In this document: positions 47,991 through 60,613 of the stretch, one piece after another
Numbering within the stretch: the stretch's first letter is position 1
Layout of the letters: each line of letters starts with the position of its first letter
Source of the DNA: Dillenia suffruticosa
Taxonomy: Eukaryota; Streptophyta; Magnoliopsida; Dilleniales; Dilleniaceae
Assembly: GCA_033439265.1 (NCBI GenBank)
Contig: JAVTVX010000024.1
Location: 7,416,001-7,480,000, forward strand
Direction of reading: 5' to 3'
Length of the DNA stretch: 64,000 bases
The notes under the pieces: generated by a model
What the model saw: the letters and a program-made list of their open reading frames with translations, nothing else
Told to the model about the DNA's origin: nothing
Databases searched by the model: none
Translations under genes and position numbers: made by a program

Positions 47991-49440
47991 TACGGAAATA
48001 CAGAAAAATAAAGAGAAATGATAAAGAGATCAAGTCTGGGGTATAGTGGTTCGGCCTTATATTTACATCCACTCTTCCAGCTCAGTAAGTCAGGGTCCAG
48101 CGATAGTTAGTTTCCAATATGAACAAAGAAAGTTACAAACATATGTACATGACTTCAATGTTAATAATCTACACATTCCTTCTTGAAAATGTCTTAGTCC
48201 AACATCTATTCATGTCTAACTCTCACATACCTAACCTATCAAACCAAGAGAATGTTCCCAACACTACCCTTATACTTGTGAGACTATATAAATAGAAAAT
48301 TAGAAAGTACATATCAGAATCAACTCAGTCAGCAGCGAAAAAATGTAACAGAAAGTATGATCGAGTAGAGATTTTTGAGTTCTGTTTTCTCTCAACCAAA
48401 AACCCAAAAATATTCTATAAAATCTTCTGAATAGGGATTGAATATTGTTTTTCAATGTTCAATTCGAGTTCTTCTCAAAATCAGCTTGTCTCGAAATGAT
48501 ATATGCCTTTCAATATGCCTTTAGAACCAGTCTTGATTGTTTTCATACCCTTATTTCAGCCTTCAGTTCAGGAGCTACAAAAAATTTTTTATTGCTATAA
48601 CTTTTTGAATTTAAACTCTAACAACACTCTTATTATGAGGAGAAATCGAAATTCAAAAAGTTTAGAAGTTGGAGAAGATATATGAGACCAAAAACCTCCT
48701 AAAAATCTGTCAGAACATGTTGAATTCAAATTCTGAATTTGGTTTTACTTCCAATAAAATTCTGATATGAATTTAAATTTGAATCACCCATTAGAATAGA
48801 GTTTATGGTTAAGTACAGCTCTCAATCTCCATTTAACATGCTGAGTTAGGGCTTGAAAGTAAAATAAAATTGTTAAAAACTTGTCTGAAACTCTACTACT
48901 TCTACCTATCACATTGCTTGACCCTGCTTCCGTGACAGTGTTTTCTGACAAATTGTATAGATTTATATATATATAACTTTGCATTACATATTTTAAATAG
49001 TTACACACTTAATAAATTATTAGAAACACATATAAAATTTTGTTATTATCAAAATATATTAGGACTCAACAACAATTTTTCGAACAAAACTGAAGTGGCT
49101 AAATTCTGACAGAGAGACATGCGCGAAGATTTTAGTTTTTGGGCAAAACGGAGTCTTGATCTATTACACCTTGCTTATTTGGATCGCAAAAGATGGAATT
49201 ACCTCTTGACTATGAATTGATTTAGAACACTAAAGTTGGTCCCACCCAGATATTAATCATATGAAAATACTATTTTTCTTTGGTTAATGTGTAGCGGGCC
49301 GCACTATGAGTGACGGTTGGCAAGATGGCTCCATAGAGATTCGACAAAAGGATGTTTTGTTATGTTCAGAGCAGTCCACTGAAGCCACAGTAATCTCTGA
49401 ATTTGAGGATATCACATTCTAGAGGTACATTTTCATAGGA
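47991..49440. other. 3' flank of the LRK10L-type gene
   Basis: About 1.4 kb with no recognised gene; the part next to 49440 is presumably the 3' UTR. Confidence 0.55.
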
Positions 49441-52400
49441 TCACTTGGTGAGCTGGTATGTAGTTGGAGATTCTGGGGGTGATCTTGGAGGAGATGTCAA
49501 GTAAGGCCTCGGTGGCATTTGCAAGGATTCAAGACTTCCTTGCAGCATGTCCACCACTTGGCTCATTGTGGGTCGATTTGAGGGATCGGTTTGGATGCAC
49601 CACAAGCTCACAAGCACCATCTTCATTGCTTTCTCCTTCTCTTCTTCATTTGAGATTCCACTAAGGCCAGGATCCTCGCACAGCTGAACACGCTTGTATA
49701 TCCAGTTCGGAAAATATATCTCACTGCTACGATCAGCCCCAGTATTGACGTTCTTTCTTCCTCCAACAATTTCCAAAACCATCATTCCGTAGCTATAGAC
49801 ATCCGATTTATGAGAGACCCTTCCAATGGTTCTGCACACCACTTCCGGCGCAATATACCCAATAGTCCCTCTTGGATCTGACATTGAAATAATACTCTCT
49901 TTCTTCGGACACAGCTTTGCGAGGCCAAAATCTGAGATTTTTGGGTGGAAGTCTTCATCGAGAAGAATGTTATGAGGTTTTATGTCGAAATGCAAAATGC
50001 GGGTGTTGCAACCACGGTGCAAGTACTCCAATCCTCGAGCAATGCCAAGTGCAATTTGGTATAGTGTTTCCCAACCCAATTTGGGATGTTCCAAATCTTC
50101 TGCAGCGAAGATATACTTTTCAAGAGAACCCTTAGCCATGAATTCATAGACGAGAGCTCTCTTCTGACCCTCAAAACAATATCCAAGAAGCGTGACAACG
50201 TTCACATGGGAAGTCCTGCCAATGCTAGCAACCTCATTCATGAATTCTTGACCATCACCTCTAGATTTGCTAAGGATCTTCACTGCGACAAGTCGACCAT
50301 CAAGTAGTTTTCCCTTATAAACACTGCCATACCCTCCTTGGCCAAGTTTTGATTTCAAGGAATTGGTCATTTTCTTTATCTCTGAATAAGAGTACCTCCT
50401 TGGAATTGTAGAACCATAACTCCTTAAAAAGGATTCGACATGCCTAGAAGTCTCCATATGACTTCCCCGACAGAACAACAGTGGAACTGATCCAAATTTC
50501 CTCTTAACATACAAAAGAACTATTATGGTACCAATCACAGAAACAGAGGCAGCTGCAAAAACGGTGATTATTGATAGATTCAACCTAATATTTTGCATAG
50601 GACGGCAAATGTATAACCAATATGATGTGGCATAAACTGAACTGAGGTTTTATGATGAATAACTAAAATGGAATAGTCTAATGAAAGTAATACCTATTCC
50701 AATGGCTTCGAGGAAAAACTTTCTCGCTCTCCCTGCAAGAAAACCATACCATTGCTGTTAGATAGTAAGAGAATGAAGCATTGCTCTTCGTGGCTTAAAG
50801 AGGAAAAAGAAAATTTTTGCCGGCACCAAAGACGTCTCACGTGATTTAAGGCCTTTTGAGCTAGATAATCAACATTTGTCGGATCTTATACTTGTTACCT
50901 TTGTCCCAAATGATTCTACTTTTCTTAATGTAAAAAATATTGGAATTTCTAAATTGAAGAAGAATAAGAGATTTTCGAAGAAATCTTTAAAATATTGACT
51001 TTCTAAAATTTCAACATTATAATTATTTCATTTATTTTTACCAATAATGTAAATATTCTATTTATTTTTATTTTCTATATTTTAGAGTTTAATCTCATAG
51101 AATCATCCTATAAATACCGTCGTTGTACAACCTATTAAATATACAATATATAAGCCACTCTCTCTTAGACTGTTTTCTTTATTCTCTCTGTTTTTGTTTT
51201 TTATTGGTTTTTCAAGTATGGTATCAGAGTATTAGGTATTGATTTTTTTTTTAACTTTTCTCATCAATAAGACACTTTTTGCCTAGATAATAGGCTTCTA
51301 TGTAAATTTGGTGTTGATAGAATTCTTGAATATATATGCAGATACCTAGTTTTTAGTCTTTAGAAAAGCAAATAGATTATCCCGAGGTTGCCTCCCCGGG
51401 GCCAAATCCCCTATGGCTGGGTGCCAGCTGACTTGGAAACAAAGGGTAGAAGACTTTGGAATTGAAGATTGGACGTTGAGTGAACACAATTTGGCTAAAA
51501 TCGAAAAAAACTATTTTTTTCGGGATCATTTTTTGTACTTGGAGAAAGTTTATTAGGTTTTCGGTTTTGGTTTTAGATAAAACAAATATTTAATTTAGTT
51601 ATTTGGAGTGTTATCGGTTTTAATAATTTTTATTTAAATCAAACCAAATTAATCAAAACAGTTAAAAATATATATTTTAGATAATTTTTATTCATATTAA
51701 TATAATATTATAATTAAAAGTTCAAAAAATATTATAACTAAAAAAATTCTAAAATAGATGACATAATATAACTAGAAGTCAAAAAAGAAAAATATTTTAA
51801 AAGTTATTTTACTGAATAATAATATAATATTAATTATTTTTTATTTTATGAATTACCTATAGATTAGTAGAATTATTTAAAAAGTTTCATATTTTAGTAT
51901 GTTGTTTGAAATCTAAATTTTGAAAATTTGAAATTGACATTTGTTAAATGATAATTATCCAAAAGTTTTGAATTTTAAAATTACAGTTTATAGTCACATG
52001 TTTATATAAGTGATATATATTTACATAAACAGAAATAAATGATGTCATTACTTATATTCCTTATAGAAATTTCTAAATTAATTTGGATACCAAATTAATT
52101 GTTTAATTCATTTAAATCGAATTTTGATTTTTGATCTATTAAATTAGTTTATAGTTATAAGAATTATATAATCGAATTATTTATTTCAATGTTCATTATT
52201 TCGGTCATGGTTTTACCAAGTGTTCACTTCTAATCGGATGCAAGCTAAAAAAATAGTTTTGGATTATGACTTACGCTGTGATTTTATTGGTTGCATAGGG
52301 ATATCAAAGGAAAAATTTTCTGCTCAACCTCCTCGGTCTCTATTGGTTAACAGACCGTTGGAGGAAACAAAACAAACACTGGCATAGATAGCAAGGACCA

Positions 52401-55400
52401 TAAATGCCCCCGGGGGATGGGGGGAATATGTAGGGACGAGGAGAGGGTGAAAGACGGGCTCAAAAGAGCATATGTATGGACGAGAGAGTGTAAGACAGGG
52501 TCAAGGCAGAGAAAAAGACAAACAAAAATCTCAATGTGAAAATACATGGAGATATGGTCCATCCACAACGTCTTACTCCCTAATTTTCTTCTCGATGAAT
52601 CCTAAGCTATGTGAAGAAAATGTAATAGCATATCATTCACTCCCAATGAAATTACTTGCCATTATTGATACTCTTCCCATTTAGCCTTTTCCTCATTAAA
52701 CTGCTTGAAGCATAGACTTTAAGAGAACTAAAACACAATGATTTCTGGAATTCTGCTACTTACTCTCCACAATCTTAATTCTTACGCCACATGTTCCCCA
52801 GCATCAATGTGTCATAGGTTGCACTAGTTTTTACCTATCCTTTCTTCAAGGAAAATTAAAAAAGAAGGTTCTCCCTGTCAACAGTTTTTCGTAGCCTATG
52901 GCAGAGGGATAAATTAGCAAAAACCATCTTTCATGACATCCATCGACCCACTGTCAAACTCTGGGTTTTTTTGGTGTCGAAACAGCAAAAATGGCAATCA
53001 CGATCCATATGTGGAAGGTAGTGAAATCGGGGAAATCTTATTTGGCAAAATGTAGAAGATTGTTTTAGTTTTAGGAAGTGTGCAGGCTAAATTTAAAGGA
53101 AGAATGGCACCACCAAATACTCCAATGTGGAACAAGAGAAGTAGCTACTTTTGTATAATATAAGAAACCATCGTAGGCCACATCAAAAGCCTTAATTGAT
53201 CAAATTATGGATGAGCGAGATTGTTTTTGGCTTTGAAGCTTCAAAATTCAAACTGATGGTCATCAGATGGTGGAATTTTATTTTTGGGGGGTGGGGAGAC
53301 TTGACATGTGAAGATTGGCGGACATGAAGACTGGCGGCACAGAGAGAGGTCACCAAAACAAATTAAGTAGCTGTGCTGGGAGATTCGCACATGTGAAGAC
53401 TGGCGGACACCTTGAGTGAACGACCCCTTGTTGCAAGAGAAAAGACAAAGCAAAAACAAGTATTAGTACCCGATCATCACTCGCAATTCCCATCCCAAAT
53501 ACTCCAATACTCAGCAACCAAGAATCAACCCAACTCCTCGCTCCTACAAATGGTTCTTTCAATTCGGTCAACAATTAGCAAATAAGTCGATGACATATTA
53601 AGTAGACCCATGGCCATGTGTAATGCCTCTACCCAATGGTGGTATATGGGCTTGAAAAAGGAGTGTATGCACAACATGATTGATAGTGCATAACATATGT
53701 TCAGCTTTGTCATTTTGTTGTGAAGTGTCTGGACAAGAAAATTGGTAAAAGATGCCATGATTAGCAAAAAAAGAAACAAAAGAGGAGTTGTTAAATTATG
53801 TGTTATTGTCACACCGGAGCATCTTAATTTCAGTATTGAATTGTGTGCAAACAAAAGCACAAAAGTACAGGAATTTTTCAAAAATATGGGATTTAGCACG
53901 CAAAGAATACACCGAAACAAAATGTGAAAAATCATCTAGGACAATCAAATAGTATTGAAAGACATTTTCACTAGATACAGGGGAAGTCGATAGATCAGAA
54001 TAAACAATATCAAAAGAAGCAATGCTAAGTGATTTTGAATTAGAAAATGGTAATTTAGTATACTTTCCTAACTAACATGTATGACAAAAAGTGAGAAAAG
54101 TGGTTTTATTATATGGAATTAAATATTTTGATGACAAGTAACGAAAGGTATGTGCGTTTGGATGACCAAAACGTCTATGTCAAGTGATGCAAGAAGAAAC
54201 AGCCAAAGTAGTAGACGAAGAGGAAGTGTGAGAAGGAGTTACTGGATATAGATCTTCCGAACTATTGCACCAAAGTGTGATCTGTTTCATTTGAAGATCC
54301 TTTACAAAGAAACCAAAACAAAAATTATCTTTTGTAAATTGGCACATAGAAATGAGATTTTTAATGATATGAGGCACAACTAAGATATTGTTAAGATGGA
54401 GAGAAGAAGAAGATGTGTTTAGATAAGTGTTTTCAGCACAAGAAATGGGGTTCTATTACCGACAAAAACATACGAAATATTACTTTTATTAAAAATAGTA
54501 TTGAGATTACCTGGATTGTATGTCAAGTGAGAGATAGCACCAGTATCAAGATACCATTGATTGTCGATGGGTTGTTGGAGAGATAGAGAGAGTTTAAATA
54601 TTAGGCTATGTCTATGGGTTGAAAGGAAGACTCAGAAGTTTGCGAACCGGCTAAAAATGTCTATGGACCTTGCAGATGCTGCGAAGTAGATTGCACAAAT
54701 TGAGCTGACTGATGGCCCAAGGCTCATGGTGTACTGTTAAGAAGACCGGGTCCAACTATGTTGATAGGCTGGCTCTCGATTGGCCAAATAGGGGCTTGGG
54801 TGGACCAAAAGGGGGCTGCAATGGCCCAGACCAGTATCTAAAATCGGCAGACATTGTACCATACCAGTGTTGAAGATTTTGTCATCCTTGTGCACAACCA
54901 TAGGCTCGTCCACGCTTGTTATTATTATGACTTCGACCCCGACCACGGTTTCGTTTGGGATAGTGGTGGTAATTTTGATGTCCCCCCTATGAGTATGAGG
55001 GATGGAAGAATTAAGTGGTGGTGTGAGAGTGTGAAGAATGGTGGAAGGAGATGGATCGGTGTTGGCGGAAAGATGGGCTTCTTCAATGAGAAGCATGGAA
55101 TGAGTTTTAAGAAATGATGATAATGGCTCTTGGTACTGATGATATTAGCGAAAGTGTTATATTTTTCATTGAGACCATGTAGAAGTTGAAGGACAAAAGT
55201 GTTTTTTGGTTTTGAGCTATCAATGTCTGCCAACGAATCAATAAGAGATTTGACTCGATGGCAGTATTCCGTAATGGTAGATGTTTCCATACGAATAGTT
55301 CTAAATTGTTCGGTTAACTGCAAGACTCTAACACTAAGATTGGCTTTAAATAAGGATTTGATGCGAGTCTAGAGTTCATGCACAGTGCTAGTTCTATTTG

Positions 55401-57805
55401 GTTCAGAATCATACTAAGAATACCATCGGTAATAGTTTGATAGATCTAGGAAGAGATAAGTACATCAAGTTGAGTTCATTAAGTATCATGGGCATGTTTA
55501 AGTTTTATAGTGCTGTCAGAATGACTCATAACACCAATAGTTTTGGCATTTGATGTGTGCAATGTAGCCCAATTATTATATTTGGGATTGTTGAAATCAA
55601 GAATGGTGAGGACACGTACCTTGATATTGCTGATGCCAAATGCATGGTGGGTAATGAGGGTAGAAGTTATATCGGTGTTGTGTGGTACCATAGGGGAGAA
55701 GAACTAAAGTTAGATGAAATAAGATTTTAAAAAAAATTGAAAGAAGGCTATGGGGTGGATCTTTTTTTTTTTCTTTGTGGGTATCTTCTTCCTTTTTTTT
55801 TTGTGTACCTCATTTTTTTCATACCTCTTTTTATGTGGGTACTTTGTTTTGGGTACCTTTTTTTGTATTTGCTTTTTTTTTTTTTTTTAGATGATGTTGT
55901 AAGAGTGATGTAGCAAATGAGGGATCTAAACATAGGAAGTTTTAATCTTCTGAAGGATCCAGAAACAATGATGAAGTTATAAAATTAGATGCTTTCAAAG
56001 AAAATAATAAATATGGAGGAAAGATTGGAGAAGTCAAAATTTAGATTTTATGTTACTGGTAAATGTGTTGCTAAAGGAAGTCAATGACACATGTAAGTTG
56101 GAGAAGAAAATTGGAAAAGATATTTCTTCACAGGAAAACGAAACACTTTGAATGTGCCGGTAACTTGCAAGGTTCAAAGTCGAAAATTGTAAGGTTCAAA
56201 TGTGCCGGTAAACGAAGTAATGTTGGTGGTACAAAAAATTGGATTGGAAAAGAATGACTGTTGAGAGAAAGTGTTCGTCCTTAAACGTGATAGCTCTCAA
56301 AAGGAAAAGGAAAAGGAAAAGGAAAAGGAAAAGAGATCTTTTGTAACAAATAAACTCTATTGATTGATTTTGTTTTAATCCAAAAAACTAACTAAACTTG
56401 TTATGATGCACAGGATCTTTACAAGAGACAAGTACAGAGCACAATAAAACTAAAAAGATTTCTGATGGTGAGAGACAAAAAAAGGAGAGAGATTAGATTT
56501 TCTAATGTGACCCTGATGTAATGTTAGAAGAAAGCTTATTGAAAAAATGATTTATTTTACTTTTGAACGATTACATCTCACTATACATAGAGAGAATTAT
56601 AATAGTGTACATACACAATAATGACCGGAAGAGTGATGGCCTCTAAACCCTTACCTCAAATAATTAAGACTTAATTAATTCGAGTCAACGTCCGAGACCA
56701 AAACATCAGCCACAGTCAGAGAGAGCGACTCGTAGACTTCAAAGATTAACCATATTGCTCCCCCCAAAAAAACAAATAAATAAATAACACAAAATACACG
56801 TGACAAACCCCCTAACCAATATTATCGCATATAGCTCTTCCACTGTCTCGAAAAACCAGAACGTACCACAATGTGACATTATAAAATAATATGTTCTAAT
56901 CCCTATCGAAAGTAATCAACTGAAAAAAATAAACTAAAACAAACTTAAAATATGAGTGAGAGAGAGAGAGACTTACTCTTGAAAGGACAGTACTTGGTAT
57001 GTGGAAGATCGTGGCAGTAACACTGGAATTGAAATGTAGTAGTATTGATCCCGCAACGACCGCCACTCTCGCTACACGTTGAGCAATCAGGAGCCTTCCA
57101 TTTTAACAGAAATCCACTGTTCAATGCCTCCAAGTATCGCTTCTCTCCGGTTTCATTCTCTTTGTACTCGTACGCTGAAATTGGTGCTACTGACTGGCTT
57201 CCACACACCCGAGTCGCCAGACTCGAGTTCGGGTCCGCTCCGTACATCGCATAACCCGGACTCGACCCTGTTTCACTAGCAAAACACGTCTCATAGTTCA
57301 ACAGTTTTTTCGCCTCCGGTGACGATTGGTTGCAGCCGTAGAAAAGTCGAAGCTCGGCCTTGTCGGATCCGAAATCGAACTTGGAAACGTCTAGCTCTAA
57401 GGTCAGGTTCTCGATTGGAGGAAGACATGTGTTGGTGTCGGTCAAATTCGATAGGGCAAGGTTGGAGACTTTAATAGAATGGTTGGGGTAGAAGAATTCG
57501 TGAATTGCGTAGGATTCATCGAGGGATAGTTCGATGATGGAATGATTGGTGGTGGTGTCGGAACACCGGACCTCGAAACCAGGATAGCCGCAGTACTCTG
57601 GTTGCTTCCCCACGATACGAAATGGAAAGGTAACGTTATTGCCATCACGGCAGCTTGCTGGCGCGCAACCCAAGTAGTGTTCGTCGATGCATTGAGATTT
57701 TTGCAATTGCAATAGGAGAAATATAATTATAAGCAATACAAATAAGGTCGACGTTTTTCTGGTTTGAATCATTTGAGAGAGAGAAGGGGGAGGAGAAGGG
57801 AGCAA
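49441..57805 (-). CDS. LRK10L-type receptor-like kinase (GUB_WAK ectodomain)
   Basis: Three exons on the minus strand, 57805-56977, 50732-50694 and 50552-49441, join with kept frame to 659 aa. Splice sites are gtaagt/ttgcag and gtatta/ttttgcag; the middle exon is 39 nt. Exon 1 encodes a signal peptide, a GUB_WAK_bind domain ('FPFRIVGKQPEYCGYPGFEV') and a WAK-associated C-terminal Cys-rich domain ('CSTCSESGGRCG'). Exon 2 and the start of exon 3 make the membrane segment (about 286-305). The kinase has GQGGYG (360-365), Lys381, HFDIKPHN (477-484), DFG (497-499) and 'GTIGYIAPEV', so it keeps an RD-like Asp with Phe for Arg. This is the LRK10L/leaf-rust-10-like class, a plasma-membrane receptor thought to sense wall or pathogen signals. 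Met12 (57772) is an equally good start. The first intron is 6.2 kb. Confidence 0.88.
50929..51229 (+). mobile_element. LTR and primer-binding site of a truncated copia-like element
   Basis: A 286-bp LTR-like segment (50929-51214) begins tgtaaaaaatattgg and ends tttttca, with a TATA-like cctataaataccg at 51110 and a pyrimidine-rich tail. It is followed 4 nt later by TGGTATCAGAG (51219-51229), the initiator tRNA-Met PBS. No gag follows, so only the 5' end of the element survives. Confidence 0.7.
51430..52204 (+). repeat. Repeat block X, copy 1
   Basis: About 775 bp starting gacttggaaa, then gggtagaagactttggaatt. It matches 60614-61380 in the same orientation. AT-rich and non-coding; it may be an old transposon or a segmental duplicate. 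Confidence 0.85.
53258..53581 (+). repeat. Repeat block Y, copy 1
   Basis: About 324 bp starting ggtcatcagatggtggaatt and ending aattagcaaa. It matches 59242-59560 at high identity in the same orientation. The phrase 'catgtgaagactggcggac' recurs within it in degenerate form. Confidence 0.88.
53586..55691 (-). pseudogene. Copia gag-protease-integrase remnant in the intron
   Basis: Minus strand, in order: gag start near 55691 ('VLTILDFNNPKYNNWATLH'); gag body 55323-55100 ('TITEYCHRVKSLIDSLADID', 'LQLLHGLNEKYNTFANII'); protease-like 'WYLDTGAISHLTYNPGNL' near 54570; integrase parts to 'YHHWVEALHMAMGLLN' near 53630. RT and RNase H are missing; the homology stops at about 53586 against block Y. 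Frames are broken throughout. The Ale/Retrofit-type lineage is an inference from the gag motifs. Same orientation as the host gene. The integrase part matches 63366-64000. Confidence 0.82.
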
Positions 57806-59194
57806 CGGTAATTAGGAGACGTGAAATGTGGCACGGCGCTAAGTAAAGTTTTTTGGCCCTCTCTCTCTCTATAGTCCACTGTCGATAGAGAGAGAGAGAG
57901 AGAGAGAGGAATATGAGGCTGGGAAAGTCGAAGTCTGTCCATTCAAATACGTTGAATTTGGCAAGGAAAGCGCCTCAACAAGCAAGTCACACTAATTGAA
58001 GAGATCGAACTTTCCATCACCTTGTGAAACATGCTGGTTTGAAATAAAAAAAAAAATGTCAAAAATCTCATTTAAACTCCAAAATAAAAAGTCTCGGAGT
58101 TGAAAAAAGAATCGAAATCAAATTTGAATAAAAAAATTCTTTATAGTTGAATTCAAACTTTAATAATTCTGAATCTTTATATAAAATTTCATAATATATT
58201 TGGATTCGGTGCACATAATTTATAAATAATTGCATATTTAATAATATCAACGATTTATATTTTTATTATTATCGAAAAGAAAAAGTATATTACATAAGAA
58301 AACATTAAAACGCTGAACCAAGGAAAAGGAATAGGAAAAGGAAATTGTAGTTAAATTTCCTTGTTGGGCGTCTTTCATAAGTAGGATTTTTTAGTTGAAG
58401 TCATCGCCCTGTATTTGCACTTTAATTTAAGAAAGGAGTTCATTAGCTCTTAAAATTGTAATTTTGCAGAGACCACACCATCAAAACTCCCTTGAATTTA
58501 GAGGCTTTAACGGAGAATCAATAGTTTCAGTGATAGAAAACAAGCCTACTTGTACCCGAAAATCCATGGTTTAAGTGATATTCTAAAATAGATTAGTTTT
58601 GGCGAAACTTTTCGATATATATTCATAATTTAATTTAAACAATTTTTATTTTTGAATTAAAATGATGTATTAGGGTGAGACTCGGACAAATTTATTTTTG
58701 CAAAAAAAAAAAAAAAATTAACACAACCCTATTCAATAGGTGATCAAATTTTCAAATTTACTTTTTTGCTCTTTTCATTTTTTTCCCCTATGAGGGCAGT
58801 CCACCGTGACTAGAGATCAAGTTTTGGACAAATTTATTTATTTTTAAAAAAATTAACATAACCCTATTTAAATGGGTGGTCAAATTTTCAAACTTACTTT
58901 TTTTTTCTTTTTTCTTTTTTGATATTTTTTCCTATTAGCGTTGTACATGGACAAATTTATTTATTTTTTTTAAAAAAATATCACAACCCTATTTGAATAG
59001 GTATTCAAATTTTCAAACTTGCTTTTTTTCTTTTTTATTTTTTTTTTAAATTTTAATTGTTATTGTGTGACAGAATAACAGAATAACAAATTTTAATTGT
59101 TATTTGAATAGGTATCCAACCATGTTGGATATTCTTTTCAATTCCAACACAAAAATAGTTAATCAAACAAAACTAATTAAGCAGCCCCGATAGG

Positions 59195-59241
<47 letters not shown>
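57806..59241. other. Upstream region of the LRK10L-type gene
   Basis: A CT run (57859-57870) and a GA run (57887-57909) lie just upstream of the start as an inverted pair that could form a hairpin in the leader. Further out the sequence is AT-rich and ends in a GA run (59195-59241). No other gene is seen. Confidence 0.6.
58684..59060 (+). repeat. Three tandem copies of a 120-140-bp AT-rich unit
   Basis: ggacaaattt starts at 58684, 58826 and 58949. Each is followed by 'aaccctat', an 'aataggt' or 'aatgggt' segment, 'tcaaattttcaaa', then a pyrimidine tract. Confidence 0.85.
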
Positions 59242-59249
<8 letters not shown>

Positions 59250-59560
59250 GATGGTGGAATTTTTTTTTGGGGGGGGGGGGGGGGGGGGAAGACTTGACAT
59301 GTGAAGACTGGCGGACAGAGAGAGAGGTCACCAAAACTAATTAAGTAGTTGTGCTGGGAGATTCGGACATGTGAAGGCTGGCGGACACCATGAGTGAACG
59401 ACCCCTTGTTGCAAGAGAAAAGACAGAGCAAAAACAAGTCCTAGTACCCGATCATCACTCGCAAATCCCATCCCAAATACTCCAATACTCAGCAACCAAG
59501 AATCAACCCAACTCCTCACTCCTACAAATGGTTCTTTCAATTCAGTCAACAACTAGCAAA
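59242..59560 (+). repeat. Repeat block Y, copy 2
   Basis: Matches 53258-53581. It includes a 20-base G run (59269-59288) where copy 1 has a short G-rich stretch. Confidence 0.88.
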
Positions 59561-60613
59561 TGATGAAACAAAAAGCAAATAATAATAATTTGGAATTTGT
59601 CCGTCCCAAATTTCCCAATTGAGAATCCTTTTCAATGCAATTAATTTGGAAGATGCAGTTGAGGTTCCTGCGTAAGACTTGACAACTTCTTGTTGACCAA
59701 ATAATTCTAAAATGAATAATTGAAGACAGTTATGGGAATGCGTAATTTAATTTAATATTTTAGAATCATTTCACAATTTTGTACCTATAAAACAATCTCT
59801 GTACAGTTTATGAAATATTAATGCCCTAAAATTTAATTCTATATAATTAGAGAGAATCATAGACTCAAATACTTCACTTATTTGCTAATTTTACCCTAAG
59901 AACATGTGCCATAGAAGAAGACAGGATGTAAAAAATGACCCTTCAATTTTTCCCCCTCTTTAAACAACTTTACTCCCCCCCCTAAAATTTTATGGGTTAA
60001 AATTTAGAGGGGGTACGGTAACACAAGGAGAAAATGAAAAAATATATATATATATTTCGCTCAAAATTAAGAATATTTAAAATAATTTTTTAAAGAGAGA
60101 AAATTAAGATCCTTACTCTTAAAAAAAAAAAGAAAAAAAAAACCAATTTTGATTTTTTAGAGAAATAAATTCAAAACAAATGCATCAACAGAGAAAAATA
60201 TAAAGTAAATTGATTTTTTAGAAAGAAATATCTAAGATGTTTAGTTTTAGGATGAGAAAATATAATTTTTCTAAATAGAGAAAATTTAAGTTTCAATCGG
60301 CAACAGACCACACTCTGGCCAACTACAATTTGTGAGAGGAGGGAAAAATTCCTGCCGTGGGCAGTTTGGACAGTGAAACGATGGTGAACTTTTCTTCTTC
60401 CCTTCAACTGGGTGAGCAATCATGTGTTGTGAAACATAAACAAAATAAATATTATTACTACTATTTCTAGACTCGCAATTGCCATCCTCTGCTTCTCCAA
60501 TTCAGCACCCAATAACCAACTTAACTCCTAACTTCTCCTGCTGTTTCTTGCTTTCTTTTACATGTCTGTTTTATAACTCATCCAATATGTCAAGAGTGGC
60601 TGGATACACTAGC
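59561..60613. other. Spacer between Y and X copies
   Basis: AT-rich with homopolymer runs and a short (TA)n near 60043-60053. No recognised gene. Confidence 0.55.

Larger units (their letters stand above)
50733..56976 (-). other. First intron of the LRK10L-type gene, filled with transposons
   Basis: 6244 bp between the ectodomain exon and the 39-nt exon. It contains, left to right: an LTR plus PBS fragment (50929-51229, plus), block X (51430-52204), block Y (53258-53581), and a copia gag-integrase remnant (53586-55691, minus). The right part (55700-56520) holds T-rich stretches and a (GGAAAA)n run near 56298-56330. Near 56524 the plus strand reads tgttagaagaaag after a degenerate tctgatacca-like site, which may be the 5' LTR edge of the copia remnant. 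Confidence 0.75.

Noticed and set aside
59561..60613. Equal spacing (about 1054 bp) between X and Y in both arrangements
   Set aside because: The spacer sequences do not align and the block order is reversed, so I regard the equal length as coincidence.
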